Assembly (NCBI GenBank): GCA_963763365.1
Contig: CAVXOE010000016.1
Location: forward strand, 62,001-126,000
Direction: 5' to 3'
Length of the DNA: 64,000 nt
Origin: VAZQ01 sp963763365
GTDB taxonomy: Bacteria; Pseudomonadota; Alphaproteobacteria; Rhizobiales; Xanthobacteraceae
The notes below the pieces were generated by a model. The model saw only the letters and a program-made list of their open reading frames with translations, was not told where the DNA came from and made no database searches. Within the stretch, counting starts at the first letter, position 1. Each line of letters starts with the position of its first letter. The position numbers and the translations under genes were made by a program. Shown piece after piece: positions 8,438 through 16,194 of the stretch.

Positions 8438-8621
8438 GCGCGCGATTTGCTGATTCCCCGGGCTTCGGCACGTCCATCTATGACATTTTGGCACCAGGAA
8501 TTCCGGATTCCTCTCCTGGAGGGTAATTTATTACCTGCGTACGGCTCCTCGGATAATGGGCCCGCCACATTGTGCTGCTCCATAATTATTAACCTTGGTG
8601 CGGCGTGCGAAAGATCAGGTC

Positions 8622-9497
8622 ATGAGGGATCGCGAGGAGTCGCGGCGATCGGTTGCGGTAAGGAGTCGCGTTGCGTTGGTATGCACCGCGTTCGCCTTCT
8701 GCGTCATGTTCGCGGCTGGAATTCTTGGGGGGCGCCTGGTCGGAGGGCGGGATTTGGCCGGCGAGCGCAAGGCGCTCGAGGTGCGGGCATCCGAACTCAT
8801 GGCTCGCGCGCTGCAGCCCGGCTCGACACTCGCCTGTCTCGATGCCACCGCAGGTGAGTTCATCGAAGGGCCGTGCGAGAAAGCGCTGTTCGCGACGCCG
8901 GCGGCTGCCGCAGCCGCCGTATCGTATGTGACCTCGCAACTCGCGCTGTTGGCCGCCGGCAAGGACTTCTTAAATCCGGCCACCGCCGCATCCGCTCCGG
9001 TGCTGATGCAATTGAGGCGGAATGTCGAGGTGGACCGTTTCGGCATCGCCGCCCATGTCCTGTCGGTCCGCGACGGCTGCACGGCAGCACGGTGCGATGC
9101 TTTCGCCCTGTTGAACGATCCCAGCCGGGTCAGCGCCAACCTGGCGCACCATGCCTTTGACGTGACCGTCCAGCGCTACGCCTTGGCCTGGGCCGAAGCG
9201 CCGGAGGTTGCGACCGTCGCCAGTGCGGAGCGGCCTGCGGTCTCGCAGGCTCCCAGGCCGGCGCCTGTCGCAGGCGCCAAGCCGCCAAGCAATTACTTCT
9301 TCCCATCGTCGGCTTCGATCCCCGCCGTCAGCATCATGAATCCGGAGCCGGGGACCGACGCGCCCGACGCAGCAGTGGCGTCGCGCAAGGCGTCGACGCG
9401 GACCGCCGGCGGTTCCAAGGCCAATCCGGTGGTCGAGGCGAACGCCAATCCGGCACGGGCTGCGGCACCCATGCAGCTTGCGCCGGGCACGCAATAG
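8622..9497 (+). CDS. hypothetical membrane-anchored protein with Pro/Ala-rich tail
   Basis: A 291-residue protein from the ATG at 8622; a GTG at 8595 would add nine residues. After a basic N-terminus there is one membrane helix (VALVCTAFAFCVMFAAGILGG, about residues 18-38). The periplasmic part has an alanine-rich helical region with four cysteines (ACLDATAGEF, GPCEKALF, DGCTAARCDAF). The C-terminal third is a low-complexity segment rich in Ala, Pro and Ser (SQAPRPAPVAGAKPP and on). I do not recognise a named family; similar architecture occurs as hypothetical proteins in Bradyrhizobium. It stands alone, and no function is proposed. Confidence 0.72.
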   Translation: MRDREESRRSVAVRSRVALVCTAFAFCVMFAAGILGGRLVGGRDLAGERKALEVRASELMARALQPGSTLACLDATAGEFIEGPCEKALFATPAAAAAAVSYVTSQLALLAAGKDFLNPATAASAPVLMQLRRNVEVDRFGIAAHVLSVRDGCTAARCDAFALLNDPSRVSANLAHHAFDVTVQRYALAWAEAPEVATVASAERPAVSQAPRPAPVAGAKPPSNYFFPSSASIPAVSIMNPEPGTDAPDAAVASRKASTRTAGGSKANPVVEANANPARAAAPMQLAPGTQ

Positions 9498-9588
9498 CCG
9501 ATCCTTCTGAGGATAAGCCGGGCGGACGCGCTGGCACGGCGCCCCTCGCTCGCTATATTTCGAGACACCCTCCGGCGACAGGCCATCC

Positions 9589-10026
9589 GTGACACTTCAC
9601 CTCATCAAGCTTTGCGTCGGCTGCGATTCCGTCAAGGACCTCGAAGACTGGATTCGCGAGAAGCAGCGCGAGCGTAAACGCAAGAAGCAGCCGCGCGAGC
9701 ATGTGCACCGGACGCGGATGGCGCCGAAGCGGGCGGACGAGTTGACGGACGGCGGGTCGCTCTTCTGGGTGATCCGTGGGCAGGTCATGTGCCGGCAGCG
9801 GCTGATCGATGTTCGCCCCTACGTCGACAAGGAAGGCGTCGGCCGCTGTCAATTGGTCCTGGAGCCCAAGCTCACGCCGGTCGAGCCGCGGCCCTGGCGG
9901 GCGTTCCAGGGCTGGCGTTATCTCGACACCAAGGACGCGCCGCGCGATCTCGACCGCGTTGCGCCCGGCGTCCGTAACATGCCGGAAACATTGCGGCGTG
10001 AGCTGCGAGAACTCGGTTTGCTCTGA
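9589..10026 (+). CDS. DUF1489 family protein
   Basis: A 145-residue protein starting with GTG at 9589. It has the DUF1489 pattern: N-terminal LHLIKLCVGCDSVKDLEDWI, then a basic stretch of Arg and Lys residues, HVHRTRMAPKRADEL, GGSLFWVIRGQVMCRQRLIDV, and a C-terminal VEPRPWRAFQGWRYLDTKDAPRDL. The family is restricted largely to alphaproteobacteria and has no known function. It is probably cytoplasmic; no membrane segment is visible. It is followed by the first LivK-like receptor gene after 117 bases, with no sign of co-transcription. Confidence 0.88.
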   Translation: MTLHLIKLCVGCDSVKDLEDWIREKQRERKRKKQPREHVHRTRMAPKRADELTDGGSLFWVIRGQVMCRQRLIDVRPYVDKEGVGRCQLVLEPKLTPVEPRPWRAFQGWRYLDTKDAPRDLDRVAPGVRNMPETLRRELRELGLL

Positions 10027-10143
10027 TCCCCTTGCCGCGCCACAAAGGCGCAGGGCCGATCTGTGAAGCAGCGGCGCCGGTGTGCTAGGCTTTATCCTCA
10101 AGCTGCGGGTCCATCACCAACGCGGCGCGGGAGGAAGCTTCAA

Positions 10144-11316
10144 ATGCAAGGTAGACAATTTACGTTCGCAGTCGTGGCGACCTGCCTGGCCGCGTTCGCG
10201 GCCGATGGCGCATTCGCTCAGGACGTCGTCAAGATCGGCATGAGCTTCGCCATGACCGGCGCCGGCTTCAATGCCGCCGGCCGCCAGGCCAACGCCGGCG
10301 CGCGGCTCTATGTCCAGCAGCACGGCAACATGGTCGCCGGCAAGAAGATCGAGCTGATCCTCAAGGACGACGCCGGCGTCGCCGACACCGCCCGCCGCAA
10401 CGTCCAGGAAATGATCGTCAACGACAAGGTCAACATCATCGCCGGCGGGATTACGCCGACCGCGCTCGCCTACGGCCAGCTCGTGACGCAGGCCAAGATG
10501 CCGACCGTGGTGATGATCTCGGGCGCGTCGGTGACGACGACCGCGTCGCCTTACTACGTGCGCACCAGCTTCATTCTTTCGCAGTCGTCCTGGATCATGG
10601 GCGAATGGGCGGCCAAGAACGGCAGCAAGCGCGCGGTCACACTGGTGAACGAATGGGCGCCCGGCACCGAGGCGGAAACCGCGTTCAAGAAGCGTTTCAC
10701 CGAGCTCGGCGGCCAGATCATCGAATTGATCCGCATTCCGCTCGCCAACCCGGATTTCGCGCCGTTCCTGCAACGCATCCGCGACATCAATCCGGATACC
10801 GCGTTCATCTACTTCCCCGGCACCCAGGCGGCGATCTTCGCCAAGCAGTTCGCGGAGCGGGGTCTCGCGACCTCCGGGATCAAGATCATCGGTCCGGGCG
10901 ACCTGACCGACGACGACGAGCTCAACAACATGGGCGATCAGATGCTCGGCATGGTCACGGCGCATGACTATTCGGCGTCGCACGACTCGCCGCTCAACAA
11001 GAAGTACGTCGAGGATTTCAAGAAGATGCACAATTTCCGGCCGAACTTCGTGTCGCTCGGCGGGTATGACGGCATGCATCTGATCTATGAGACGCTGAAA
11101 AAGACCGGCGGCAAGACCGACGGCGACACATTCCTCGCCGCCATGAAGGGCGCGCGCTGGGAAAGCCCGCGCGGCATGATGTCGATCGATCCAGACACCC
11201 GCGACATCATCCAGCCGATCTACATCCGCAAGGTCGAAAAGATCAACGGCGAGCTGTGGAACACGGAGTTCGCGAAATTCGACGACGTCAAAGACCCGCT
11301 GAAGATCAAGAAGTGA
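10144..11316 (+). CDS. periplasmic LivK-like substrate-binding protein (first of tandem pair)
   Basis: A 390-residue protein from the ATG at 10144 (ggagg upstream at 10131), with a signal peptide cleaved after FAADGAFAQ. It has the type I periplasmic-binding fold of the branched-chain amino acid receptor family: VVKIGMSFAMTGAGFNAAGRQANAGARLYV, then KKIELILKDDAGVADTARR, and later GGYDGMHLIYETLKKTGGKTDGDTF. It captures a small molecule, often an amino acid or aromatic acid, for an ABC importer. No permease or ATPase gene is adjacent. The next gene is a close paralogue 77 bases downstream with the same motif order, so the pair arose by tandem duplication. Confidence 0.9.
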   Translation: MQGRQFTFAVVATCLAAFAADGAFAQDVVKIGMSFAMTGAGFNAAGRQANAGARLYVQQHGNMVAGKKIELILKDDAGVADTARRNVQEMIVNDKVNIIAGGITPTALAYGQLVTQAKMPTVVMISGASVTTTASPYYVRTSFILSQSSWIMGEWAAKNGSKRAVTLVNEWAPGTEAETAFKKRFTELGGQIIELIRIPLANPDFAPFLQRIRDINPDTAFIYFPGTQAAIFAKQFAERGLATSGIKIIGPGDLTDDDELNNMGDQMLGMVTAHDYSASHDSPLNKKYVEDFKKMHNFRPNFVSLGGYDGMHLIYETLKKTGGKTDGDTFLAAMKGARWESPRGMMSIDPDTRDIIQPIYIRKVEKINGELWNTEFAKFDDVKDPLKIKK

Positions 11317-11393
11317 TCGTGGATGCGCGGCGGCGCGCCCATGCCGCCGCGCTCTCGGTAAGCGAACGCCGTTACTGAAGGAGAGCCCGCCCC

Positions 11394-12569
11394 ATGTCGT
11401 GCCGAACGTTGCTCGCTCCGCTCGCTATGATATTCGCCGCGTTGTGGGCGGGCGACGCCACCGCGCAAGACACGCTGAAGATCGGTCTGATTCTGCCGAT
11501 GACCGGACCGTTCACGACGACCGGCAAGCAGGTCGAGGCGGGAGTGCGCCTCTACATGCAGCAGAATGGCGCGACCGTCGCGGGCAAGAAGATCGAAGTG
11601 ATCCTCAGGGATGACGGTGGCGTGCCCGACAACAGCAGGCGCATTGCGCAGGAACTCCTGGTCCGCGACAAAGTGAACATGCTGGCGGGGTTCGGCCTGA
11701 CACCGATCGCGCTTGCGGTCGCGCCGCTGGCAACCGAGACAAAGACCCCGATGATCGTCATGGCGGCCGCGACGGCGATCGTAACAGAGCGTTCGCCCTA
11801 TATCGTCCGCACGAGCTTCGCGCAGGCGCAGAACGTCATCGTGATCGCCGACTGGGAGGCCAAGCAAGGCATCAAGAAGGCCGTGACCGTCGTTTCCGAT
11901 TTCGCGCCGGGTTATGATTCCGAGACCTATTTCAAGGAGCGATTCACCCAGGGCGGGGGCCAGGTTCCGTTGTCGCTGCGCGTGCCCCTGCTTAACCCGG
12001 ATTTTTCGCCGTTTCTGCAGCGTGCGCGCGATGAATCGCCCGACGGGCTTTATGTGTTCATCCCGGCCGGGCAGGCGGCAACCTTCATGCGTCAGTTCAG
12101 GGAGCGGGGACTGGATCGATCCGGCATCACGCTGTTTGGCGCCGGCGATATCACTGACGACGATCTGCTCAACGCAATGGGCGATTCAATGCTGGGGATC
12201 GTGACCGCCTATTTCTATTCGGCGGCGCATCCGTCCGCCAAGAACAAGGCTTTCGTCGACGGCATGAAGGCCGCCAACAACGGCATGCGGGCGAATTTCT
12301 TCGGCGTCAGCGGATATGACGGCATGCACCTGATCTACGAGGCCCTCAAGAAAACCGGCGGCAAGGCCGACGGCGACAGCTTCGTCGCCGCGGCTAAAGG
12401 CATGTCGTGGGAAAGCCCGCGCGGTCCGATGACGATTGATCCGGATACACGCGACGTCATCCACAATGTGTATATGCGCAAGGTCGAGAAAGTGAACGGC
12501 GAACTTTGGAATATCGAGTTTGCTACGGTCGAGAACGTCAAGGACCCGGTGAAGGCGGCGAAGAAGTAA
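11394..12569 (+). CDS. periplasmic LivK-like substrate-binding protein (second of tandem pair)
   Basis: A 391-residue paralogue of the preceding receptor. The signal peptide ends near ALWAGDATAQ. The same blocks recur in the same order: LKIGLILPMTGPFTTTGKQVEAGVRLYM, KKIEVILRDDGGVPDNSRR, FAPFLQR-like DFSPFLQRARDESPDGLYVF, and YDGMHLIYEALKKTGGKADGDSF, ending in KDPVKAAKK. The ribosome site gaaggag precedes the ATG at 11394. The two copies differ in several likely ligand-contact regions, so they may bind different substrates. The gene converges with panC and leaves only three bases between the stops. Confidence 0.9.
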   Translation: MSCRTLLAPLAMIFAALWAGDATAQDTLKIGLILPMTGPFTTTGKQVEAGVRLYMQQNGATVAGKKIEVILRDDGGVPDNSRRIAQELLVRDKVNMLAGFGLTPIALAVAPLATETKTPMIVMAAATAIVTERSPYIVRTSFAQAQNVIVIADWEAKQGIKKAVTVVSDFAPGYDSETYFKERFTQGGGQVPLSLRVPLLNPDFSPFLQRARDESPDGLYVFIPAGQAATFMRQFRERGLDRSGITLFGAGDITDDDLLNAMGDSMLGIVTAYFYSAAHPSAKNKAFVDGMKAANNGMRANFFGVSGYDGMHLIYEALKKTGGKADGDSFVAAAKGMSWESPRGPMTIDPDTRDVIHNVYMRKVEKVNGELWNIEFATVENVKDPVKAAKK

Positions 12570-12572
12570 CGC

Positions 12573-13424
12573 TCACACGCCGATATTGTCGATCAGCCTG
12601 GTCTTGCCGATACGCGCGGCAACCAGCAGCCGGATCGGGCGATCCTCGCCGGTCTCGATCAGTTTGAGGGTCTGCGCGTCGCGCGCTTCCAGATAATCGA
12701 GCGTGAAGCCGCTGCGCTCGATCTCCGTGCCGGCCTCATCCAGAACCCGGGCGATCAGTTCGCCGCCGCGGATCTTTGCCGCGCAGTCCTTGAGCGTGCG
12801 ATAGAGCACCGGCGCGGCGGCGCGTTCGCTCGCCGAGAGGTAGGCATTCCGTGACGACATGGCGAGACCGTCGGCCTCGCGCACCGTAGGAACCCCGACG
12901 ATCTTGACCGGCAGGTCGAGGTCCCTCGCCATTTGTGTGACGACCTTGAGCTGCTGGAAGTCCTTTTCGCCGAACATCGCGTAGTCGGGCTGGCACTGGG
13001 TAAGCAGTTTCCCGACCACGGTCGTGACTCCGGCGAAAAAGTGCGGCCGGAAGCGATCCTCGAGCCCGACCGTCGCCGGGCCGGCCGGCACGATGCGGGT
13101 CGCGAACTCGGGCGGATACATGGTTGCGACCGGGGGCGCCCAGATCAGGTGGGCACCGGTCTCGGCCAGCGCGGCGGCGTCGGCTGCGAACGTCCGCGGA
13201 TAGGTGGCCAGGTCTTCGTGCGGTGCAAACTGCGCAGGATTGACGAAGATCGATACGATGACATGCTGCGCTTGGCGTTTGGCGCGGCGCACAAGCGCGA
13301 GATGCCCGGCATGGAGTGCCCCCATCGTGGGGACAAGGGCAATCTTGCCGCTCTTGCGGCGCCAATGAGCGACCGCGCGGCGAAGCGCCGGGATGGTCCG
13401 AATGGTCTGCGGTCTTGGCGGCAT
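12573..13424 (-). CDS. panC: pantothenate synthetase
   Basis: A 283-residue PanC, which joins pantoate and beta-alanine with ATP in the last step of pantothenate (coenzyme A precursor) synthesis in the cytoplasm. The first HIGH-type motif PTMGALHAGH is at residues 32-41. VSIFVNPAQFAPHEDLATYPR, FFAGVTTVVGKLL, PDYAMFGEKDFQQL and the second nucleotide motif SSRNAYLS follow in family order. The ATG complementary to 13422-13424 gives a family-like N-terminus; a GTG six codons upstream is possible, and neither has a strong ribosome site. It is divergent from mipZ. No panB or panD is nearby. Confidence 0.96.
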   Translation of the reverse strand: MPPRPQTIRTIPALRRAVAHWRRKSGKIALVPTMGALHAGHLALVRRAKRQAQHVIVSIFVNPAQFAPHEDLATYPRTFAADAAALAETGAHLIWAPPVATMYPPEFATRIVPAGPATVGLEDRFRPHFFAGVTTVVGKLLTQCQPDYAMFGEKDFQQLKVVTQMARDLDLPVKIVGVPTVREADGLAMSSRNAYLSASERAAAPVLYRTLKDCAAKIRGGELIARVLDEAGTEIERSGFTLDYLEARDAQTLKLIETGEDRPIRLLVAARIGKTRLIDNIGV

Positions 13425-13571
13425 GAAAAAAATTTTTCGCACGGTTAGGAAGGGAAACTGGAAAATAGCAAAGACCGCGCCCTTAATTAATGATTAAATG
13501 GCCCGTCGGCTCCCGCCGTCTTGATAAAAAACGATGCGCGTATAGGAATGCCTGCGTTGAGGTAGTGCGTC

Positions 13572-14495
13572 ATGTTGGTCGAAGCAAACACGCGGCGTCA
13601 GACATCCGCGCACGTCGTCGTGCTTGGCAATGAGAAAGGTGGTTCGGGCAAATCGACCACCGCCATGCACGTTGCCGTCGCCCTCATGAATGTCGGCCAG
13701 CGCGTTGCCACCATCGATCTCGACTCGCGGCAGAAGAGCTTCACGCATTACGTCGAGAACCGGCGGGTCTGGACGAAGCGCGCCGGCCTTGATCTCAAGG
13801 TCCCGGTGCATTTTTGTGTGGCGCGCGGGTCGGCACTGCGGCTCGACGAAAACGAGGCCATCGAATTCTCCGGTTTTGCCGAAGCGGTGACTGCGGTCGA
13901 AAAATCCCACGATTTCGTGGTGGTCGATACGCCGGGAACCGACAGCTACCTGACGCGGCTCGCCCATTCGATGGCCGATACCTTGATCACGCCGCTCAAC
14001 GACAGCTTCGTCGATTTCGACGTGCTCGGGACCGTCGATGGAGCGAACTATGAGGTCACCGGCGAAAGTCATTACGCCGAGATGGTTCGCAACGCGCGCC
14101 GGCAGCGCCGGCTGATCGACGGGACGCGGATGGACTGGATCGTGGTGCGAAACCGGCTGTCCATGCTGGGCTCGCGCAACAAGCGGCTGGTGGGGGAGGG
14201 CCTCGGCGTGCTCGGAACCCGGCTGGGCTTCCGAGCGATCGACGGGCTTGCCGAGCGCGTGATCTATCGCGAATTCTTTCCGCGCGGACTGACCGCCCTC
14301 GACAATCTCGACGAGGCGACGCTCGGCACGCGGCCCAACCTGTCTCACGTTACCGCGCGCTCCGAGGTCATGAGCCTCATCGAGGCGCTCAAGCTTCCGC
14401 TCGACCCGCGCGGCCAGCGGCGGGCGGCGGCGCGGGCGGAATGGTTCGCGGCGATCGAGAAGCCGCTCGAGCTGCACGACTTTCTCGGGGAATAG
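13572..14495 (+). CDS. mipZ: division-plane positioning ATPase MipZ
   Basis: A 307-residue P-loop ATPase of the ParA/MinD superfamily. The deviant Walker A NEKGGSGKSTT is at residues 20-30; VATIDLDSRQKSFTHYVENR and DFVVVDTPGTDSYLTRLAHSMADTLITPLNDSFVDFDVL are diagnostic for MipZ rather than ParA. In Caulobacter MipZ forms a bipolar gradient through ParB and inhibits FtsZ assembly away from midcell. The following VWA-like and J-domain genes are in the neighbourhood I recall from related Bradyrhizobium genomes. The ATG at 13572 is the natural start. It diverges from panC over a short AT-rich interval that probably contains its promoter. Confidence 0.95.
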   Translation: MLVEANTRRQTSAHVVVLGNEKGGSGKSTTAMHVAVALMNVGQRVATIDLDSRQKSFTHYVENRRVWTKRAGLDLKVPVHFCVARGSALRLDENEAIEFSGFAEAVTAVEKSHDFVVVDTPGTDSYLTRLAHSMADTLITPLNDSFVDFDVLGTVDGANYEVTGESHYAEMVRNARRQRRLIDGTRMDWIVVRNRLSMLGSRNKRLVGEGLGVLGTRLGFRAIDGLAERVIYREFFPRGLTALDNLDEATLGTRPNLSHVTARSEVMSLIEALKLPLDPRGQRRAAARAEWFAAIEKPLELHDFLGE

Positions 14496-14588
14496 GCCGT
14501 CAAGGCGCGGAAACGGCGGCACAGGGGGCATTGCGCCTGGAGGCGGTTATGGCCACCTTAAGGGCGAAGATTCCGCCCAAGAAGTGCC

Positions 14589-15326
14589 ATGGCCAACGAC
14601 CGTCATGACGAGACGCTACCGACCGGCGGCCAGAAGGCGCCTGCGGCCGCGTCGAACCGCGCCGAGGTCGATGCTTTTCTCGCGCAGGTGAAGGGGCTTG
14701 CGCCCGCGGTCGCCTCAGGCCAGCGCGGGCGGTTGATCTTTGCCCTCGACGCCACCATGAGCCGGCAGCCTTTGTGGGATACGGCCTGTCGGCTCCAAGC
14801 CGATATGTTCCGGGAAACGTCGGCCATCGGCGGCCTCGATGTCCAACTCGTCTACTACCGTAGCTTGAGTGAGTGCAGGGCGTCGCGCTGGGTGTCGCAG
14901 GCGGAGCGGCTGGCCGAGGTGATGTCGCGCATCGACTGCCGCGGCGGCCACACGCAGATCAGCAAGGTTCTCGCCCACGCCAAGCGCGAGACGCAGGTCA
15001 ACAAGATCCAGGCCATGGTTTTCGTCGGCGATGCGATGGAAGAGGGCCTTGACGACCTGTGCCATTCGGCGGGCGAGCTTGGGCTCCTTGGCGTGCCGGT
15101 CTTCATGTTCCAGGAGGGTGCCGACCCGGTGGCCGAACAGGCGTTTCGTGAAATCGCCCGGCTCACGCGCGGCGCCTATTGCCGCTTCGATCCCGGCGCC
15201 GCCCACCAGCTGGGCGAGTTGCTGCGCGCGGCGGCCGCCTACGCGGCGGGTGGGATGCGTGCGCTCACCGATCTCTCGGCGCGACGTCAGGCCGGAGCGA
15301 TCCGGCTGCTCGAGCAAATGAGATAA
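14589..15326 (+). CDS. VWA-like domain protein next to mipZ
   Basis: A 245-residue soluble protein. The central part has a Rossmann-like pattern with RLIFALDATMSRQPLW (about residues 49-64, resembling the VWA beta-1/MIDAS region, although the strict DxSxS motif reads DATMS), GGHTQISKVLAHAKRE and IQAMVFVGDAMEEGLDDL. The C-terminal part contains FREIARLTRGAYCRFDPGAAHQL. The protein lacks a signal peptide and membrane helices, so it is likely cytoplasmic. It starts 93 bases after mipZ and is followed two bases later by a J-domain membrane protein, suggesting an operon. Its partner and function are unknown. Confidence 0.78.
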   Translation: MANDRHDETLPTGGQKAPAAASNRAEVDAFLAQVKGLAPAVASGQRGRLIFALDATMSRQPLWDTACRLQADMFRETSAIGGLDVQLVYYRSLSECRASRWVSQAERLAEVMSRIDCRGGHTQISKVLAHAKRETQVNKIQAMVFVGDAMEEGLDDLCHSAGELGLLGVPVFMFQEGADPVAEQAFREIARLTRGAYCRFDPGAAHQLGELLRAAAAYAAGGMRALTDLSARRQAGAIRLLEQMR

Positions 15327-15328
15327 GG

Positions 15329-16030
15329 ATGTCGGTGATCTTCGGCCTCGTGGTGCTGGCGCTGGCACTCTACGCGCTGCACACCTTCTCGCGTGTCAAT
15401 CCGCACACGCTTGCGATCGTGCTCAAGACCGGCGGCGGCCTTGGTGCTCTGGCGCTCGCCGGTTTGCTCGGGATGCGCGGCCGCCTCGACATTGCGGTTC
15501 CGCTGGGGATCACTGGCCTCGGTCTGCTCGGCTGGCTGCCGTTCAGCATGGCAAGTTTCGGGGCGCGGACGCAGAAATCGGCCGGGCAGATGTCGCGGGT
15601 CCGCTCGGCGTTCCTGGAGATGGAACTCGATCACGATACCGGCACGATGCGCGGCCGCATCCTGGCCGGCAAGCATGAAGGGGTGACGCTCGACGCGCTC
15701 GACGTAGCGACCTTGACCGGCTGCCTTCCCGATATCGACGAGGAGAGCCGCGCGCTACTTATGGCGTATCTCGACCGCCGGGAGCCCAACTGGCGTGACA
15801 ACGCGCAAGCTGGTGCGGACACGGGGGCGGGGCGTGCGTGGTCGAGCGGAAAAATGACGGAAGAGGAGGCTTATCAGATCCTTGGCGTGCAGCCGGGGGC
15901 GAGCGCTGAGGATATTGGACGCGCGCACCGTGCGCTGATGAAGAAACTGCATCCCGACCAAGGGGGCTCGACGTACCTTGCGGCTCGCGTCAATGAAGCC
16001 AAGGACCTTCTTCTCCGCCGCCATCGCTGA
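15329..16030 (+). CDS. membrane-anchored J-domain (DnaJ-like) protein
   Basis: A 233-residue protein. The ATG at 15329 (ataagg upstream) gives an N-terminal membrane helix (SVIFGLVVLALALYALHTF) and further hydrophobic stretches up to about residue 75. The C-terminal 60 residues are a J domain: EEEAYQILGVQPGASAEDIGRAHRALMKKLHPDQGG with the essential HPD tripeptide. J domains stimulate the ATPase of Hsp70/DnaK, so the protein should recruit DnaK to the inner membrane, similar in layout to DjlA or Pam18. It begins two bases after the VWA-like gene. The client is unknown. Confidence 0.87.
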   Translation: MSVIFGLVVLALALYALHTFSRVNPHTLAIVLKTGGGLGALALAGLLGMRGRLDIAVPLGITGLGLLGWLPFSMASFGARTQKSAGQMSRVRSAFLEMELDHDTGTMRGRILAGKHEGVTLDALDVATLTGCLPDIDEESRALLMAYLDRREPNWRDNAQAGADTGAGRAWSSGKMTEEEAYQILGVQPGASAEDIGRAHRALMKKLHPDQGGSTYLAARVNEAKDLLLRRHR

Positions 16031-16194
16031 TGTACTCCCGCACGCAACACATCACACGCGGCTCCTGTCCTTGACTTGGCGCCCTGTTATCGGGTCGAGC
16101 GGAATTCCGATCCCTTAGGGGCCGTTCCCGCTTGTTCTTTGCTGTTGCACGCCGGAACAAATGTCATTCCGGCGGGGATTCGTTCGCTTCGGCG

